Shown here one piece after another: positions 51,262 to 60,662 of a stretch of DNA of 64,000 nt. Origin of the DNA: CAZQRP01 sp964596125. GTDB taxonomy: Bacteria; Chloroflexota; Dehalococcoidia; GIF9; UBA5629. The notes below the pieces were generated by a model. The model had not been told where the DNA came from, ran no database searches, and saw nothing but the letters and a program-made list of their open reading frames with translations. The position numbers were made by a program, and so were the translations under genes. Numbering within the stretch: the first letter of the stretch is position 1; every line of letters begins with the position of its first letter. The DNA is taken from the NCBI GenBank assembly GCA_964596125.1, contig CAZQRP010000010.1, positions 42,790-106,789 on the forward strand, read 5' to 3'.

Positions 51262-52119
51262 ATGTCAATAAACAAAGACCTGAAAGTAAAAATCTTAGGG
51301 GTCAACGGGAGTGCCAGGCACGCCAATACTGAAACAGCCGTCCAGATGTCCTTGAAAGCAGCCGAAGATACAGGATATGCTGAAACAGAGTATATTTGCC
51401 TTGGTGATTATAAACTTGTATCGTGTGATGGCTGCATGCAGTGCTTCGGCTGGCAGGCACCTGACGACGGTGAAGTGTACTGCCGTAAGTATAACGATGA
51501 TATGCGTACAATACTGCCAAAGGTTGTCGATTGTGATGCCCTTATATTTGGAGTACCGGTTTACGTAATTGGTGTCAACTCTCTCTCAAGGATATTTATG
51601 GAAAAAATGCATCTGGCCGGATATTTTTCATTCACTCCATTTTTTGGAAAACTTACTCATAAGCCGGTCGGCGTCATTACCGTAGCCGGCCAGAACGGAC
51701 ATGAACAGATTCTATCGCACATTTTTGATTGGGCACTTGGCCTGGGCATGATCCCTGTAACAGCTCCTCCCCGCCCGCCAGACACGTTACCGGTGACCAG
51801 TGTACATGGCGGCACGGTAGTAGCAGTCGACGCTGTTAATGTATATGCCAAAGATGCCATAACAAAAGCAGGTACCAGAACCATCCCTCCTACACAAGGA
51901 GTAAGAAACGAGCGTTCTTTGAGAAATCTAGGCAAAAATGTTGTAGACGTCGCTCTTAAAATGAAGGCAGGAACAAAGGTAGTTCAAGAGCAAGGCATTA
52001 AGCTGCCGGAAATACTTTCATTCAAGAAATACTCTGTCAAACCCAAACCAGGCTCTTTTGTTGAGAAAATTATAAAAGAAGGACGGATTGAGTTTATTGA
52101 TACCAATGCAAAAAGATAA
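51262..52119 (+). CDS. NADPH-dependent FMN reductase-like flavoprotein
   Basis: 285 aa from ATG 51262 with AAGGAG at good spacing; the frame opens at 51214 without a site. Flavodoxin-like fold: GVNGSARHANTE is the FMN phosphate loop, CDGCMQC a Cys motif of iron-sulfur-flavoprotein-like reductases, and LIFGVPVYVIG contacts the isoalloxazine. About 100 extra C-terminal residues carry basic segments. It likely reduces FMN or a small organic substrate using NAD(P)H. It sits between a binding protein and Liv transporter genes, suggesting action on the imported compound. Confidence 0.8.
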   Translation: MSINKDLKVKILGVNGSARHANTETAVQMSLKAAEDTGYAETEYICLGDYKLVSCDGCMQCFGWQAPDDGEVYCRKYNDDMRTILPKVVDCDALIFGVPVYVIGVNSLSRIFMEKMHLAGYFSFTPFFGKLTHKPVGVITVAGQNGHEQILSHIFDWALGLGMIPVTAPPRPPDTLPVTSVHGGTVVAVDAVNVYAKDAITKAGTRTIPPTQGVRNERSLRNLGKNVVDVALKMKAGTKVVQEQGIKLPEILSFKKYSVKPKPGSFVEKIIKEGRIEFIDTNAKR

Positions 52120-52201
52120 TGTTACTATTTATAAACTGCTCTTCGTGGTATCCTGTGATAGAGATAAAGTCAATCACGTGTTAGATAGTTGACGTTATTC
52201 G

Positions 52202-52951
52202 CTAAGTGGTCTTACCCAGGTAGGCTGACCTGACTGCCTCTGAAGCACGGAGCTGCTCGCTCGAACCCTGGAGGATGACCTTGCCCTGTCCCAGCACATA
52301 TCCCCGGTCAGCGATCCTGAGAGCAGCTACTGTATTCTGCTCAGCAAGAAGTACGCTTATTCCTAATTCATCCCTGAGCCGGGCTAAAGTATCTACCAGT
52401 TCCTTGACCAGCAAAGGAGATAGACCAAGTGATGGTTCGTCAAGCAGAAGCAGCTTCGGATCACTCATAAGTCCCCTCCCCACCGCCACCATTTCTTGTT
52501 CACCACCCGAGAGTGTCTCTGCCATCTGCTTTCTCCGCTGTTTCAGGATTGGAAACAAGCTGTACACATTTTCTAGACTCTTCCTAACCGCTTCTTTCCG
52601 GCCGTGCCTGCTACGGTGATAAGTTGCTAAAATGAGGTTATCATAAACACTCATTACCGGAAAAAGCAGCTTACCCTCAGGCACTAAGGTCAGACCCAGC
52701 CGGACGATTTTCTCTGTACTAAGTCCGCTAATGACCTGTTGATTAAATACAATACTACCCTCGATTACAGGTAAAAATCCGACTATAGCACGCATTAAAG
52801 TACTCTTGCCTGCGCCATTTGGCCCCACTAAAGCTACGATTTCGCCTTTTTTAAGATATATACTCAGCCCCCGCAACACGGACACAGGCCCGTAGTTTAC
52901 ACCTACTTCATTGAGCTCCAAGATATTGTCAATTTTATGTTCAGTTGTCAT
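52202..52951 (-). CDS. livF: Branched-chain-type ABC transporter ATPase
   Basis: 249 aa. Walker A GPNGAGKST, signature ETLSGGEQEM, Walker B LLLLDEPSLGLSP and the His of the H-loop region are all present. The VPEGKLLFPVMSVYDNL segment is typical of LivF. It powers uptake with LivG, LivM and LivH. Two bases separate it from livG. Confidence 0.9.
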   Translation of the reverse strand: MTTEHKIDNILELNEVGVNYGPVSVLRGLSIYLKKGEIVALVGPNGAGKSTLMRAIVGFLPVIEGSIVFNQQVISGLSTEKIVRLGLTLVPEGKLLFPVMSVYDNLILATYHRSRHGRKEAVRKSLENVYSLFPILKQRRKQMAETLSGGEQEMVAVGRGLMSDPKLLLLDEPSLGLSPLLVKELVDTLARLRDELGISVLLAEQNTVAALRIADRGYVLGQGKVILQGSSEQLRASEAVRSAYLGKTT

Positions 52952-52953
52952 GG

Positions 52954-53742
52954 CTAAACCAGACTTTCCCCAAGGTAAGCAGTAATTACCTCCTGGTTCT
53001 GTTGTATCTTGGCGGGCACGTCATCCGCTATTATTTCTCCAAAATTAAGCACTACCACCCGGTGACTAATACTCATCACCATTTCCATCCGATGCTCTAT
53101 AAGGAGAATAGTCATCCCATTCCTTTGCAGGTCGAGTATAAAGTCAGCAACCTCATCTATCTCTTCCGTACTGAGCCCGGCTACTGGCTCATCCAGCAAA
53201 AGTAAGCTGGGTTCAGTAGCCAGGGCACGAGCTATCCCTAAAAGTTTTCGCTCTCTCATCGTCAGGCTTGAAGGCAAGACATGTGCCTTTTCCTCCAGGC
53301 CAACGCGGCGTAACTGTTCCATAGCTCTCTCGGCTATTTCCTTTTCCTCTCTCTTAGCCAGGCCCAGACCAGCCATGACCTGAAGTAAACCAGCTTTACA
53401 CCATCCATCTGCACCAACCATAACATTGTTAATAACAGACATATTATTGAAAATTTGCAGGTCCTGAAAAGTCCTGCTGATACCCAGCGAGCAAATACGG
53501 TAAGCAGGCATCCCGTTTATTCTCTGTCCTTTAAACCATACCTCACCTCCCGTGAGGGATAAAGCCCCGCTGATTACGTTGAGCAGGGTTGTCTTACCAG
53601 CGCCATTAGGCCCAATGATACTCAACAAGTCCCCGGGCGAGATATCCAGAGTTACCCCCTTAACAGCCATTAAACCGCCAAAGCTTCTGGAAACCCCCTT
53701 AAGCTCCAGGAGTGGTTTATTACCTTCTCTTTGTCTCGCCAT
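52954..53742 (-). CDS. livG: Branched-chain-type ABC transporter ATPase
   Basis: 262 aa. Walker A GPNGAGKTT, Q-loop GISRTFQDLQIF, Walker B LLLLDEPVAGLS, and a C-terminal LivG-type extension (VITAYLGE). The signature helix reads SLTMRERKLLGIARALA, where the usual LSGGQ glycines are absent; LivG proteins vary here but this one departs strongly. Pairs with LivF in the transporter. Located 11 bases before livM's end in operon order. Confidence 0.9.
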   Translation of the reverse strand: MARQREGNKPLLELKGVSRSFGGLMAVKGVTLDISPGDLLSIIGPNGAGKTTLLNVISGALSLTGGEVWFKGQRINGMPAYRICSLGISRTFQDLQIFNNMSVINNVMVGADGWCKAGLLQVMAGLGLAKREEKEIAERAMEQLRRVGLEEKAHVLPSSLTMRERKLLGIARALATEPSLLLLDEPVAGLSTEEIDEVADFILDLQRNGMTILLIEHRMEMVMSISHRVVVLNFGEIIADDVPAKIQQNQEVITAYLGESLV

Positions 53743-53753
53743 CGTACCTCATT

Positions 53754-54746
53754 TCAGCTAAGATTTACTCTACCTAACCGCTCTTTTAACTTGAAAGGGA
53801 GTGTAACAAGACCATGGGGTAAGAATATCAAAATTGCCAGGAATATCAGGGCATAAATGACCAGCTCCCATCCTACGGCTCCCCCGACAAGGAAGGTCAA
53901 GAGCTCTTTTATCACGATATAGAAGATGGCACCCACCAGTCCTCCCCAGATACTCCGGGAACCGCCGAGCATTATCATTATCAGGAATAGAATGGAGAAG
54001 TGAGGGCTAAAAGGCTCAGGGTGTATATGACCCATGTAGTGAGCGAAAATACTTCCGGCAACAGCAGCGTAGACACAGCATATAACAAAGACCTGAGTCT
54101 TTAGCTTGCCAATATCCACTCCCAGTGCCTTGGCAGCCATCTCACTGCCACCAGTAAACAGATCAACAGCTCTCATTCTTCTGCCTATCTTGGACTTGAC
54201 CAGATTGTGGTAGAAGAGGATGGCTATAGTTAATACAATCAGCAGCAGGTAGTAATAGTGAAAATCCTTATCCAGCACAAAGCCACCGATAGAAAAATGC
54301 GGGATTCCCGCAATACCATCGTGACCGCCGGTAATGAAGTCCATTCTCGCCATAAGATTGTGAACAAGCATGGCAAAGCCGATAGTAACCAATGCCAGAT
54401 AGAAGCCGCGGATACGGAGAAAAGGCTTGCCCAGGATATAGGCAACGATGCCGGTTAAAACAGCCCCAGAAAGCAGCCCCAGCCATGCCGACACCCCCAG
54501 CCGGAGTGACACCAGTGCCGAAGTATATGCTCCTATCCCGTAGAAGGCACTCTGCCCTATAGAGACCTGCCCGGCATAGCCTGTCAACATCCCAAGCCCG
54601 GTCGCCGCCAGAGCATAGATCCCGACAAATACCAGAATGCTCTGTTGATAAGGATTAGTCACTATCAGGGGAACAAGAAGTAGAAAAAGAGCTGCCACTC
54701 CCCACAGTACTTTTTTTCGGTAACCTTTTATACCTTTCCCCTTCAT
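53754..54746 (-). CDS. livM: Branched-chain-type ABC permease
   Basis: 330 aa with about ten helices. GLGMLTGYAGQVSIGQSAFYGIGAYTSALV is the long permease motif of LivM, and LGGSRSIWGGLVGAIFY follows later. Its start overlaps the livH stop by 4 bases. With LivH it forms the channel for the substrate delivered by a binding protein such as the one at 49.7 kb. Confidence 0.9.
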   Translation of the reverse strand: MKGKGIKGYRKKVLWGVAALFLLLVPLIVTNPYQQSILVFVGIYALAATGLGMLTGYAGQVSIGQSAFYGIGAYTSALVSLRLGVSAWLGLLSGAVLTGIVAYILGKPFLRIRGFYLALVTIGFAMLVHNLMARMDFITGGHDGIAGIPHFSIGGFVLDKDFHYYYLLLIVLTIAILFYHNLVKSKIGRRMRAVDLFTGGSEMAAKALGVDIGKLKTQVFVICCVYAAVAGSIFAHYMGHIHPEPFSPHFSILFLIMIMLGGSRSIWGGLVGAIFYIVIKELLTFLVGGAVGWELVIYALIFLAILIFLPHGLVTLPFKLKERLGRVNLS

Positions 54747-55618
54747 ACTTCCTCTTTAACTCCGAATATACCCTGAGGACGGACCAGCAATATCAGTATC
54801 AAAACAGCCAATGGAACCGCCACCATATAGTGAGAGGAGATAAATGCGCCGGTAAAAGATTCCGCCAGTCCCAGAATCAAGCCACCCACTACAGGCCCCT
54901 GAGCTTTATTGAACCCGCCCACCGCCGCTGCCAGAAGGCCCTTTATTGACAGCCCGATCCCGACTGAAAACTGGGTCATTACCAGCGGTGCCAGTATCAC
55001 TCCACCAATGCTTGCCACGCCGGCAGCCAGGATAAAAGATATGAAAGCCATGGTAAGCGGGCTGATGCCCATCAATCTTGCCGCCACGGGCTGAATAGCG
55101 CAAGCCCTTAGTCCCTTGCCCCAGAGGGTCCTATCGAACAGTACGCTTAAACCGACTATCATTACAAGGACAATACCCCATATCCAGGGCGCCTGTGGCG
55201 ATATAGTAGCCCCCCCCAGATGTACCGGCGGGATAGTAATAAAGTAGGGTAGTTCCCTAAAATCCGTCCCCCAGCCAAGGTAAGCCGAGCTGGAAATCAA
55301 CAGGTAGATCCCAACGGTGATAAAGATTAACGTGTCAGTTGGAAGTCCACGGGCAACAGGACCCTTGAGGAAAACCATCCACATCACAATGCTGATTAAG
55401 CAACTAGCGATTATGCCAACCGTTACGGCTACCGGTAGAGACAGGCCGATTGCATAGAGAGAAGCTCCAATCATTCCGGAGAGCATGGCAAACTCGCCAA
55501 CGCTGAGATTGAGTATCTTGGTTACACTGTAGAAAACCATGAGACCGAAGCCGATGATAGCATAGATACAACCTAACGTGACACCTGAAAACAACGGGTC
55601 TAGGATTCGCTCAAACAC
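54743..55618 (-). CDS. livH: Branched-chain-type ABC permease
   Basis: 291 aa with about eight helices. GCIYAIIGFGLMVFYSVTKILNLSVGEF is the LivH N-terminal signature, with GVASIGGVILAPL and AAVGGFNKAQGPVVGGLILG later. First of the four-gene transporter set; 195 bases separate it from the molybdopterin oxidoreductase gene upstream. Confidence 0.9.
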   Translation of the reverse strand: MFERILDPLFSGVTLGCIYAIIGFGLMVFYSVTKILNLSVGEFAMLSGMIGASLYAIGLSLPVAVTVGIIASCLISIVMWMVFLKGPVARGLPTDTLIFITVGIYLLISSSAYLGWGTDFRELPYFITIPPVHLGGATISPQAPWIWGIVLVMIVGLSVLFDRTLWGKGLRACAIQPVAARLMGISPLTMAFISFILAAGVASIGGVILAPLVMTQFSVGIGLSIKGLLAAAVGGFNKAQGPVVGGLILGLAESFTGAFISSHYMVAVPLAVLILILLVRPQGIFGVKEEV

Positions 55619-55813
55619 TCTAAATATTCTCCAGATGCCTGAACCTTATCAGATTCCATCTTTATATCATGCACTGGACAGCGATGCAATATTCGTTGAC
55701 AGTCATTTCCTTATCCGACGAAGGAAAGGAGACCGGGGCATTATAGTTGCAATTAACACAAGTATATCAATTGACTGGTACTATGTGTAGTATATCAGGA
55801 GTATTTTTTGTCA

Positions 55814-58402
55814 TTATTCTTCCGACTTATAAACTCTAACTCTCGCCGTTGTCTCCAGATTATGGGTAATGGGGCAGAGATGCTCCCAGTCAAACAGCAG
55901 TACCTGTGTCAATAGTCCGCCCTTGTCTTTTGCCAGGTTCTGTTCGATCCAGTGACCGCCCCCGCAGATCATACCTATTGTCTTCGGATGGATGCCTTCT
56001 ATAGTATGGATCTTCACCTTTATCCTCTTTCCCATCTCATTCTCGAGCCATACCATATCTCCGTCTCTGATCCCTTTCTCTTCGGCGGTCCTGTCATTCA
56101 TACAAACATTGAAGGTAAACGGGTTCATCTCGCTCAGCTCAATTAACCACGGTATTTCCTGACTTATGGAGGCGCTATGCAGGATATCACGGTAGGAAAA
56201 AGCATAAAGGTCATACCTGGGATCTCCCTCTCGATGAATGACCGCAGTGAAATACGTAATAAGCGGTGTATACTGCTCCCAGTCAACACGATGGAAATCG
56301 TGGGCATCACAGATATCTTTCAGCTCTTTGGCATGATCGATAATCCACTCCATGTAGATGGATGCCCTGGCATTGACAAACGGTCTCCAGTATGCCTCCT
56401 CTACCTGCTTGGGCCAGCTAATGAAGCCGTGCTCCTTGAACCACTCCAGACCATGCTCAGCACCAAACCTGGCTTTCAATACCTTGTCCGATAGCTCTTC
56501 CCATGAGGTGGTTGTCTCATCGGGAGCAAAGGGAGGCGGGCAGCCGCTCAGACCAAGGTAGCCATTGTAGGCACGGTTTAACTTCTCCCTTATGCCCAGT
56601 CTATTGGCAAGCTCCAGTAAGACCTCGAAGGCATATCTTCTCTCGTATGTTGGCTCAACTACCTTCAAATAGGGGTGATATTCCCAGTTACCCATACCAA
56701 CCGGGTAGCTGAAGAAATAGGCTTCACCGTTTGCCCAGTTGGTGAATTCCAGGGAAGTGCAATCAGGCAGAACTACGTCTGCCACCGTTTCCGTCGTCTC
56801 ATTGGGAACAACTGCAAACATAGCAACAAACATATTCTTGAACCGCTTGATCATGATGTCAGGGTCCCCGGCCATCATTACCGGATTACAGGCATAGCCC
56901 ACTGCTACCTCGTACGCAGGGAGACCAAACTTCCGCCATGTTTCCTCGGCATCGGGTGTCATTCCTATCGGTGGCGTAGCGACAGTGGTAAAAAGATCGC
57001 TCAAGTCGCTTTTCTTCGGTTTCCGTGGATCGGGGTGCGGCCATGTTCCGGGCACATCGGGCAACCAGTTGGACAGGGCCAGGAAGCCATCCTTAGCGGC
57101 ATATGGGGTAAAATGAGGATTGCCGGTTTCGGGATAGCCAAAACTCCGTACTGCCCAACCTATGGTTCCTCCCGGCACCTCGCAATTGCCCAACAGATGG
57201 TTCAGAAAGTCTACCCCCATATAGGTGTGATAGCCATTGCTGTGCCCCTGTGCCCCACGAAAGATAGCAAGTCCGGCAGGCCGGTACGGTAAGGTCTTGC
57301 CATTGATTTCAATAGTACTGCCGATACAGGCAGCCTCGGCAAACTCGTTGGCGATGCGCCGTATGGTATGAGCTGGCACCGTTGTTATCGGCTCCGCCCA
57401 CTCCGGCGTATATTGCTTCAGGTGCTCCCGTATCAACGAAAACACCGTTTTATACGTTCCTCCGTCAATGGTGTATGTCCCCTCTAGGGCCTCATCCGTC
57501 AGGCTGGGATCATTCCAGGTCTTGGCCTTCCCATCTGCAGTATCCCATAGTAAAGGCTCTCCACTTTCCTTGTCCCTGACATAGCGGCCATCTTCCTTTA
57601 TCAGATACGGTGCATTGGTACGTTTCTTTAAATATTCGACATCGAATAATCCCACCTCGTTGACGATCACATTGGCCATCGTCAGGGCAACAGCCAGATC
57701 AGTGCCCGGTTTGATAGGTATCCACTCATTTGCCTTGCCGCCGGCAAAATTGCACATCGGGTCAAAAGCTACCAGCTTCATCCCCCTGGCTCTAGCCTCG
57801 GCCGCTTTTCGCATCGCGATTCCCGATGAATGGCCGCTGCCCACTCCTTTGTTAGAGCCGAAATAAATGGCATAGTTGCAATAATCGAAATCCGGCAATA
57901 TCGACCAGGAAGCATGGTTCATGCCGGCAGTGATGTGTGAAGCATTGCCGCATTGTAAGCCCATACCACACATGCCAATATGCGTCCCAATAGTGCCCCA
58001 GAAGGGAATCAAGGAAATACCCGGGGTCATTCCGTGCGCGGTAGGACCCCACATGGCTATTATCTTGCGCGGGTCATCATCCATGGTAGATTTCATCTTA
58101 CTGGTAAGGATGTCAAGGGCTTCATCCCACGAAATGCGCTGCCACTTGGGATCGACGCCTATCCCTTTTTCAGGATTCGTTCGCTTTAAAGGATAGTTTA
58201 TTCGCTTTTCATGATAGAGGAACTGGATTAGCTGCGAAGCTTTGCCGCAGACACCCCCTCGTGCTCCCATATCAGAATCCGGGTCGCCTTCAATTTTTAC
58301 TACTACGCCATCAACCCGATGCACCCGTATGGCGCACGTAGCATAGCAGCCAGCACAGCATGTCCTGAACCACTTGTCTTCCTTAATTGCTGCCGTATCC
58401 AT
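55814..58402 (-). CDS. Molybdopterin oxidoreductase (DMSO-reductase superfamily)
   Basis: 862 aa. An N-terminal iron-sulfur motif TCCAGCYATCAIRVHR with a fourth Cys in GGVCGKASQ supports a [4Fe-4S] cluster. The bis-MGD domains follow (AMWGPTAHGMTPG, YFGSNKGVGSGHSSG, FRGAQGHSNGYHTYMG), with C in GLQCGNASH as a candidate metal ligand. The C-terminal dinucleotide domain has NPFTFNVCMNDRTAEEKGI. No Tat signal, so cytoplasmic. It resembles the broad group containing acetylene hydratase, transhydroxylase and thiosulfate/polysulfide reductases. The substrate is unknown, but operon placement before livHMGF suggests it acts on the imported compound. Confidence 0.88.
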   Translation of the reverse strand: MDTAAIKEDKWFRTCCAGCYATCAIRVHRVDGVVVKIEGDPDSDMGARGGVCGKASQLIQFLYHEKRINYPLKRTNPEKGIGVDPKWQRISWDEALDILTSKMKSTMDDDPRKIIAMWGPTAHGMTPGISLIPFWGTIGTHIGMCGMGLQCGNASHITAGMNHASWSILPDFDYCNYAIYFGSNKGVGSGHSSGIAMRKAAEARARGMKLVAFDPMCNFAGGKANEWIPIKPGTDLAVALTMANVIVNEVGLFDVEYLKKRTNAPYLIKEDGRYVRDKESGEPLLWDTADGKAKTWNDPSLTDEALEGTYTIDGGTYKTVFSLIREHLKQYTPEWAEPITTVPAHTIRRIANEFAEAACIGSTIEINGKTLPYRPAGLAIFRGAQGHSNGYHTYMGVDFLNHLLGNCEVPGGTIGWAVRSFGYPETGNPHFTPYAAKDGFLALSNWLPDVPGTWPHPDPRKPKKSDLSDLFTTVATPPIGMTPDAEETWRKFGLPAYEVAVGYACNPVMMAGDPDIMIKRFKNMFVAMFAVVPNETTETVADVVLPDCTSLEFTNWANGEAYFFSYPVGMGNWEYHPYLKVVEPTYERRYAFEVLLELANRLGIREKLNRAYNGYLGLSGCPPPFAPDETTTSWEELSDKVLKARFGAEHGLEWFKEHGFISWPKQVEEAYWRPFVNARASIYMEWIIDHAKELKDICDAHDFHRVDWEQYTPLITYFTAVIHREGDPRYDLYAFSYRDILHSASISQEIPWLIELSEMNPFTFNVCMNDRTAEEKGIRDGDMVWLENEMGKRIKVKIHTIEGIHPKTIGMICGGGHWIEQNLAKDKGGLLTQVLLFDWEHLCPITHNLETTARVRVYKSEE

Positions 58403-58873
58403 ATCATATCCCCCTATAATTTGAAAATCACAATTTTAGGAGACGTTTTATCATTACGTTCGGTCAATATCCCACTGTGCCACGAGCGCTGGCATATGTT
58501 TCACAGGAAGAGTTTTTATACGATATTTGGGGTTTCCCATTTCAACTCGTGATGAGCGTTCAGAAGAGACCGTCACTCTTCTCACCAATAATATAGATGT
58601 AGCACAAGGTTGTCAATCTATATCCCAGAGCTATATAGTAATCCTCAACATGCGAGCAGTGAATAGCAGCCTCTAACATCCCCGTCTATCAGCAATGGCA
58701 AAGCTTTGCGCCAAGAAAGAGGCACTACTTCACCTACCTTGTTAACCCTGCTGCCCACCCCTGATGTCACCCTTATTACAGGCCCTGAAATGGGAACCGG
58801 CATGGCAACTAAAAGGCACAAGACTAAAACTGGCCGCTCTTGAAACGGTCACACGTTATATAAACCAGTGCGA
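58403..58873. other. Intergenic upstream of molybdopterin gene
   Basis: About 470 bases without a supportable gene. Expected to hold the promoter of the molybdopterin/transporter operon. The tRNA fragment follows. No repeat partner was found in the window. Confidence 0.4.
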
Positions 58874-58913
58874 TGGTGGGTGGTAATGGACTCGAACCAT
58901 GGGCCTCTGCGAT
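58874..58913 (-). other. 3' fragment of a tRNA gene (probably tRNA-Val)
   Basis: On the minus strand the last 40 bases of a tRNA are present: CATCGCAGAGG (anticodon-stem 3' side), a T arm with GTTCGAGT, the acceptor ACCACCC, and an encoded ACCA end. The 5' half is missing. The sequence resembles bacterial tRNA-Val(GAC), from memory of that family. Such 3' pieces are left where elements integrate into tRNA genes, so this probably marks an att site. Confidence 0.6.
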
Positions 58914-58954
58914 GATATGACAATGGTTTATTATGATGGGAATTTTAATCACTA

Positions 58955-59277
58955 TTATTCATAAATGCATTTTATCTTGAGTATTTCATTCTCTAAGCGA
59001 TTATCTATGTAATATAAGTATGCTCTTCCTAATTTCAGAGAGTTTAAACAGTAGGTCTTTAATGAAAAAGGTACAAATAATATAATATTTATGATAGTAG
59101 CCACTGCAATGGTATTCATTAATATAAGTTGTCCCTCTGCATTTGGTGTCAATATAACAAATATCTCTCTCAAGAAAAAATAAATATATATATAAGACCA
59201 AGGATATAAGCCGCAAAAATTCCAGTAAGAATTTTAAACCAGGAATCATATGTCGTTTTTATATTTTCGATTTTCAC
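58955..59277 (-). pseudogene. Frameshifted AT-rich membrane protein
   Basis: From a GTG at 59277 the frame reads TYDSWFKILTGIFAAYILGL and stops after a run of T near 59175. A second frame from 59173 continues REIFVILTPNAEGQLILMNT with a further helix and ends at 58955. A one-base change in the T6 run would fuse them. No family recognised. It is next to the tRNA fragment and unusually AT-rich, consistent with foreign origin. Confidence 0.4.
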
Positions 59278-59504
59278 ATCTTTATCTAATTGGTCATTCA
59301 GAAGACAATCTTGATTAATTTCATGATTTCACACATAAACAGCGCAAGCTACCAAACCATATAGGACATAATAAAAGATTTAGGTGTGGTAACTCCGGTA
59401 AAAAGTTTATCTGACTTAGCCAAACTGGTAGTAATAATGGTAATAACGACAAGATGCACTTTTTTAACCGCTGGCCAAAATGTGTATATTAAATCAACCA
59501 TCAG

Positions 59505-60584
59505 TTACTCAAATTTGAACCCTTTTTCGGTAAAAAGTCGTAAGCAAACTTTCACAACCTTGGGATCATACAGGAGGCCCTTATTTTGACGAATCTCCTC
59601 GAGCGCTTTCTCTATACCCAGAGCTGGTCGGTATGGTCGATGTGAGGCCATGGCCTCAACGACATCAGCTACACCTAAAATTCTGGCCTCCAAGAGAATA
59701 TCCTCACCCGAAAGGCCTTCAGGATATCCAGAACCATCCATCCTTTCATGATGGTGAAGAACTATTGTAGCAACCGGACAGGGAAATTCTATCTCCTTTA
59801 ATATCTCATAACCTACTTGGGGGTGAATTTTCATAATATTGAATTCATTTTCGGTTAACTTAATGGGCTTATTGAGAATTTCGGCAGGTACGCATACCTT
59901 GCCAATGTCGTGGATAACTGCTGCCATACGGATTCCATCCATCTTGTTTTTAGGAAAGCCCATCTCTTCGGCTATGGCACAAGCTAGTTTGGTGACCCGT
60001 CGTTGATGACCGGCGGTATAAGGGTCCCTCGACTCAATTGTTAGTGCCATAGCCCGAATAGCTCCATTCAGGGCTTTTTGTAACCTGTGTAAATTCTGTT
60101 TGAGCTCTTTGTTCTTAGCTCGCAGGGCTTCCTGTGAGTCAGCCAGCTCTTCCTGAACTGCTAACTCTTGAATAACCCGTTTCACTACCGATGGCAGCAG
60201 ATCAAGAAATACAGTATCTTTCACCAGATAGTCCCGGGCACCCAGCTTCATCATTTCCACTGCAATCTTTTCATCGCCCTGACCGGTAATAACGATGAAA
60301 GGAATGTTACATTGCCGCTCGGCAAGAGACTCTATGAACTCTCTACCCGTCATATCTGGCAAACTGTAGTCAAGTAGGAGCAGTGTGCTCGAGTTGTTAA
60401 CTATCCGCTCGATAGCTTCAGCCCCGGTTACAGCACGCTGTACATGAAAACCATTATGCTGTAGCCTTTTCTGAACAAGACGTGATAAACCTTCATCGTC
60501 TTCAGCAATAAGAACAGTATGGGCCATGTATAGGTTGCATTCCGCACTACTGCTATGTGTATTCTCTCTTCCCAAGTTTTTCAT
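59505..60584 (-). CDS. Response regulator with HD-GYP phosphodiesterase output
   Basis: 359 aa. A receiver domain (residues 20-140) has the acidic pocket EDDEG, phospho-acceptor Asp in LLLLDYSLPDMTG and Lys in YLVKD. A coiled linker leads to an HD-GYP domain: AGHQRRVTKLA, AAVIHDIGKVCVP (HD), MKIHPQVGYEIL, and HHHERMDGSGYP with the GYP motif. It likely degrades cyclic di-GMP upon phosphorylation. The frame opens with 18 residues before the receiver; the usual start (MAHTVLIAEDDEG) at residue 21 is an alternative. Its receiver is almost identical in part to that of the kinase at 63 kb. Confidence 0.88.
   Translation of the reverse strand: MKNLGRENTHSSSAECNLYMAHTVLIAEDDEGLSRLVQKRLQHNGFHVQRAVTGAEAIERIVNNSSTLLLLDYSLPDMTGREFIESLAERQCNIPFIVITGQGDEKIAVEMMKLGARDYLVKDTVFLDLLPSVVKRVIQELAVQEELADSQEALRAKNKELKQNLHRLQKALNGAIRAMALTIESRDPYTAGHQRRVTKLACAIAEEMGFPKNKMDGIRMAAVIHDIGKVCVPAEILNKPIKLTENEFNIMKIHPQVGYEILKEIEFPCPVATIVLHHHERMDGSGYPEGLSGEDILLEARILGVADVVEAMASHRPYRPALGIEKALEEIRQNKGLLYDPKVVKVCLRLFTEKGFKFE
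60175..60302 (-). repeat. Receiver-module DNA repeat, copy 1
   Basis: 128 bases within the HD-GYP response regulator gene match 63838-63965 at 120 positions by direct reading. The segment encodes the end of the receiver domain (GQGDEKIAVEMMK, GARDYLVKD, LLPSVVKRV). Confidence 0.75.
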
Positions 60585-60662
60585 CGTTTATTTTCGCTTA
60601 AGGGACTTTTACGAGTGTGCCATCTATATCGCATTAAAACATTAATTATCCGCCTTGCTTTG

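Noticed and set aside
56675..57292. 205-codon plus-strand frame inside the molybdopterin gene
   Set aside because: Antisense shadow of a well-supported 862-aa enzyme.
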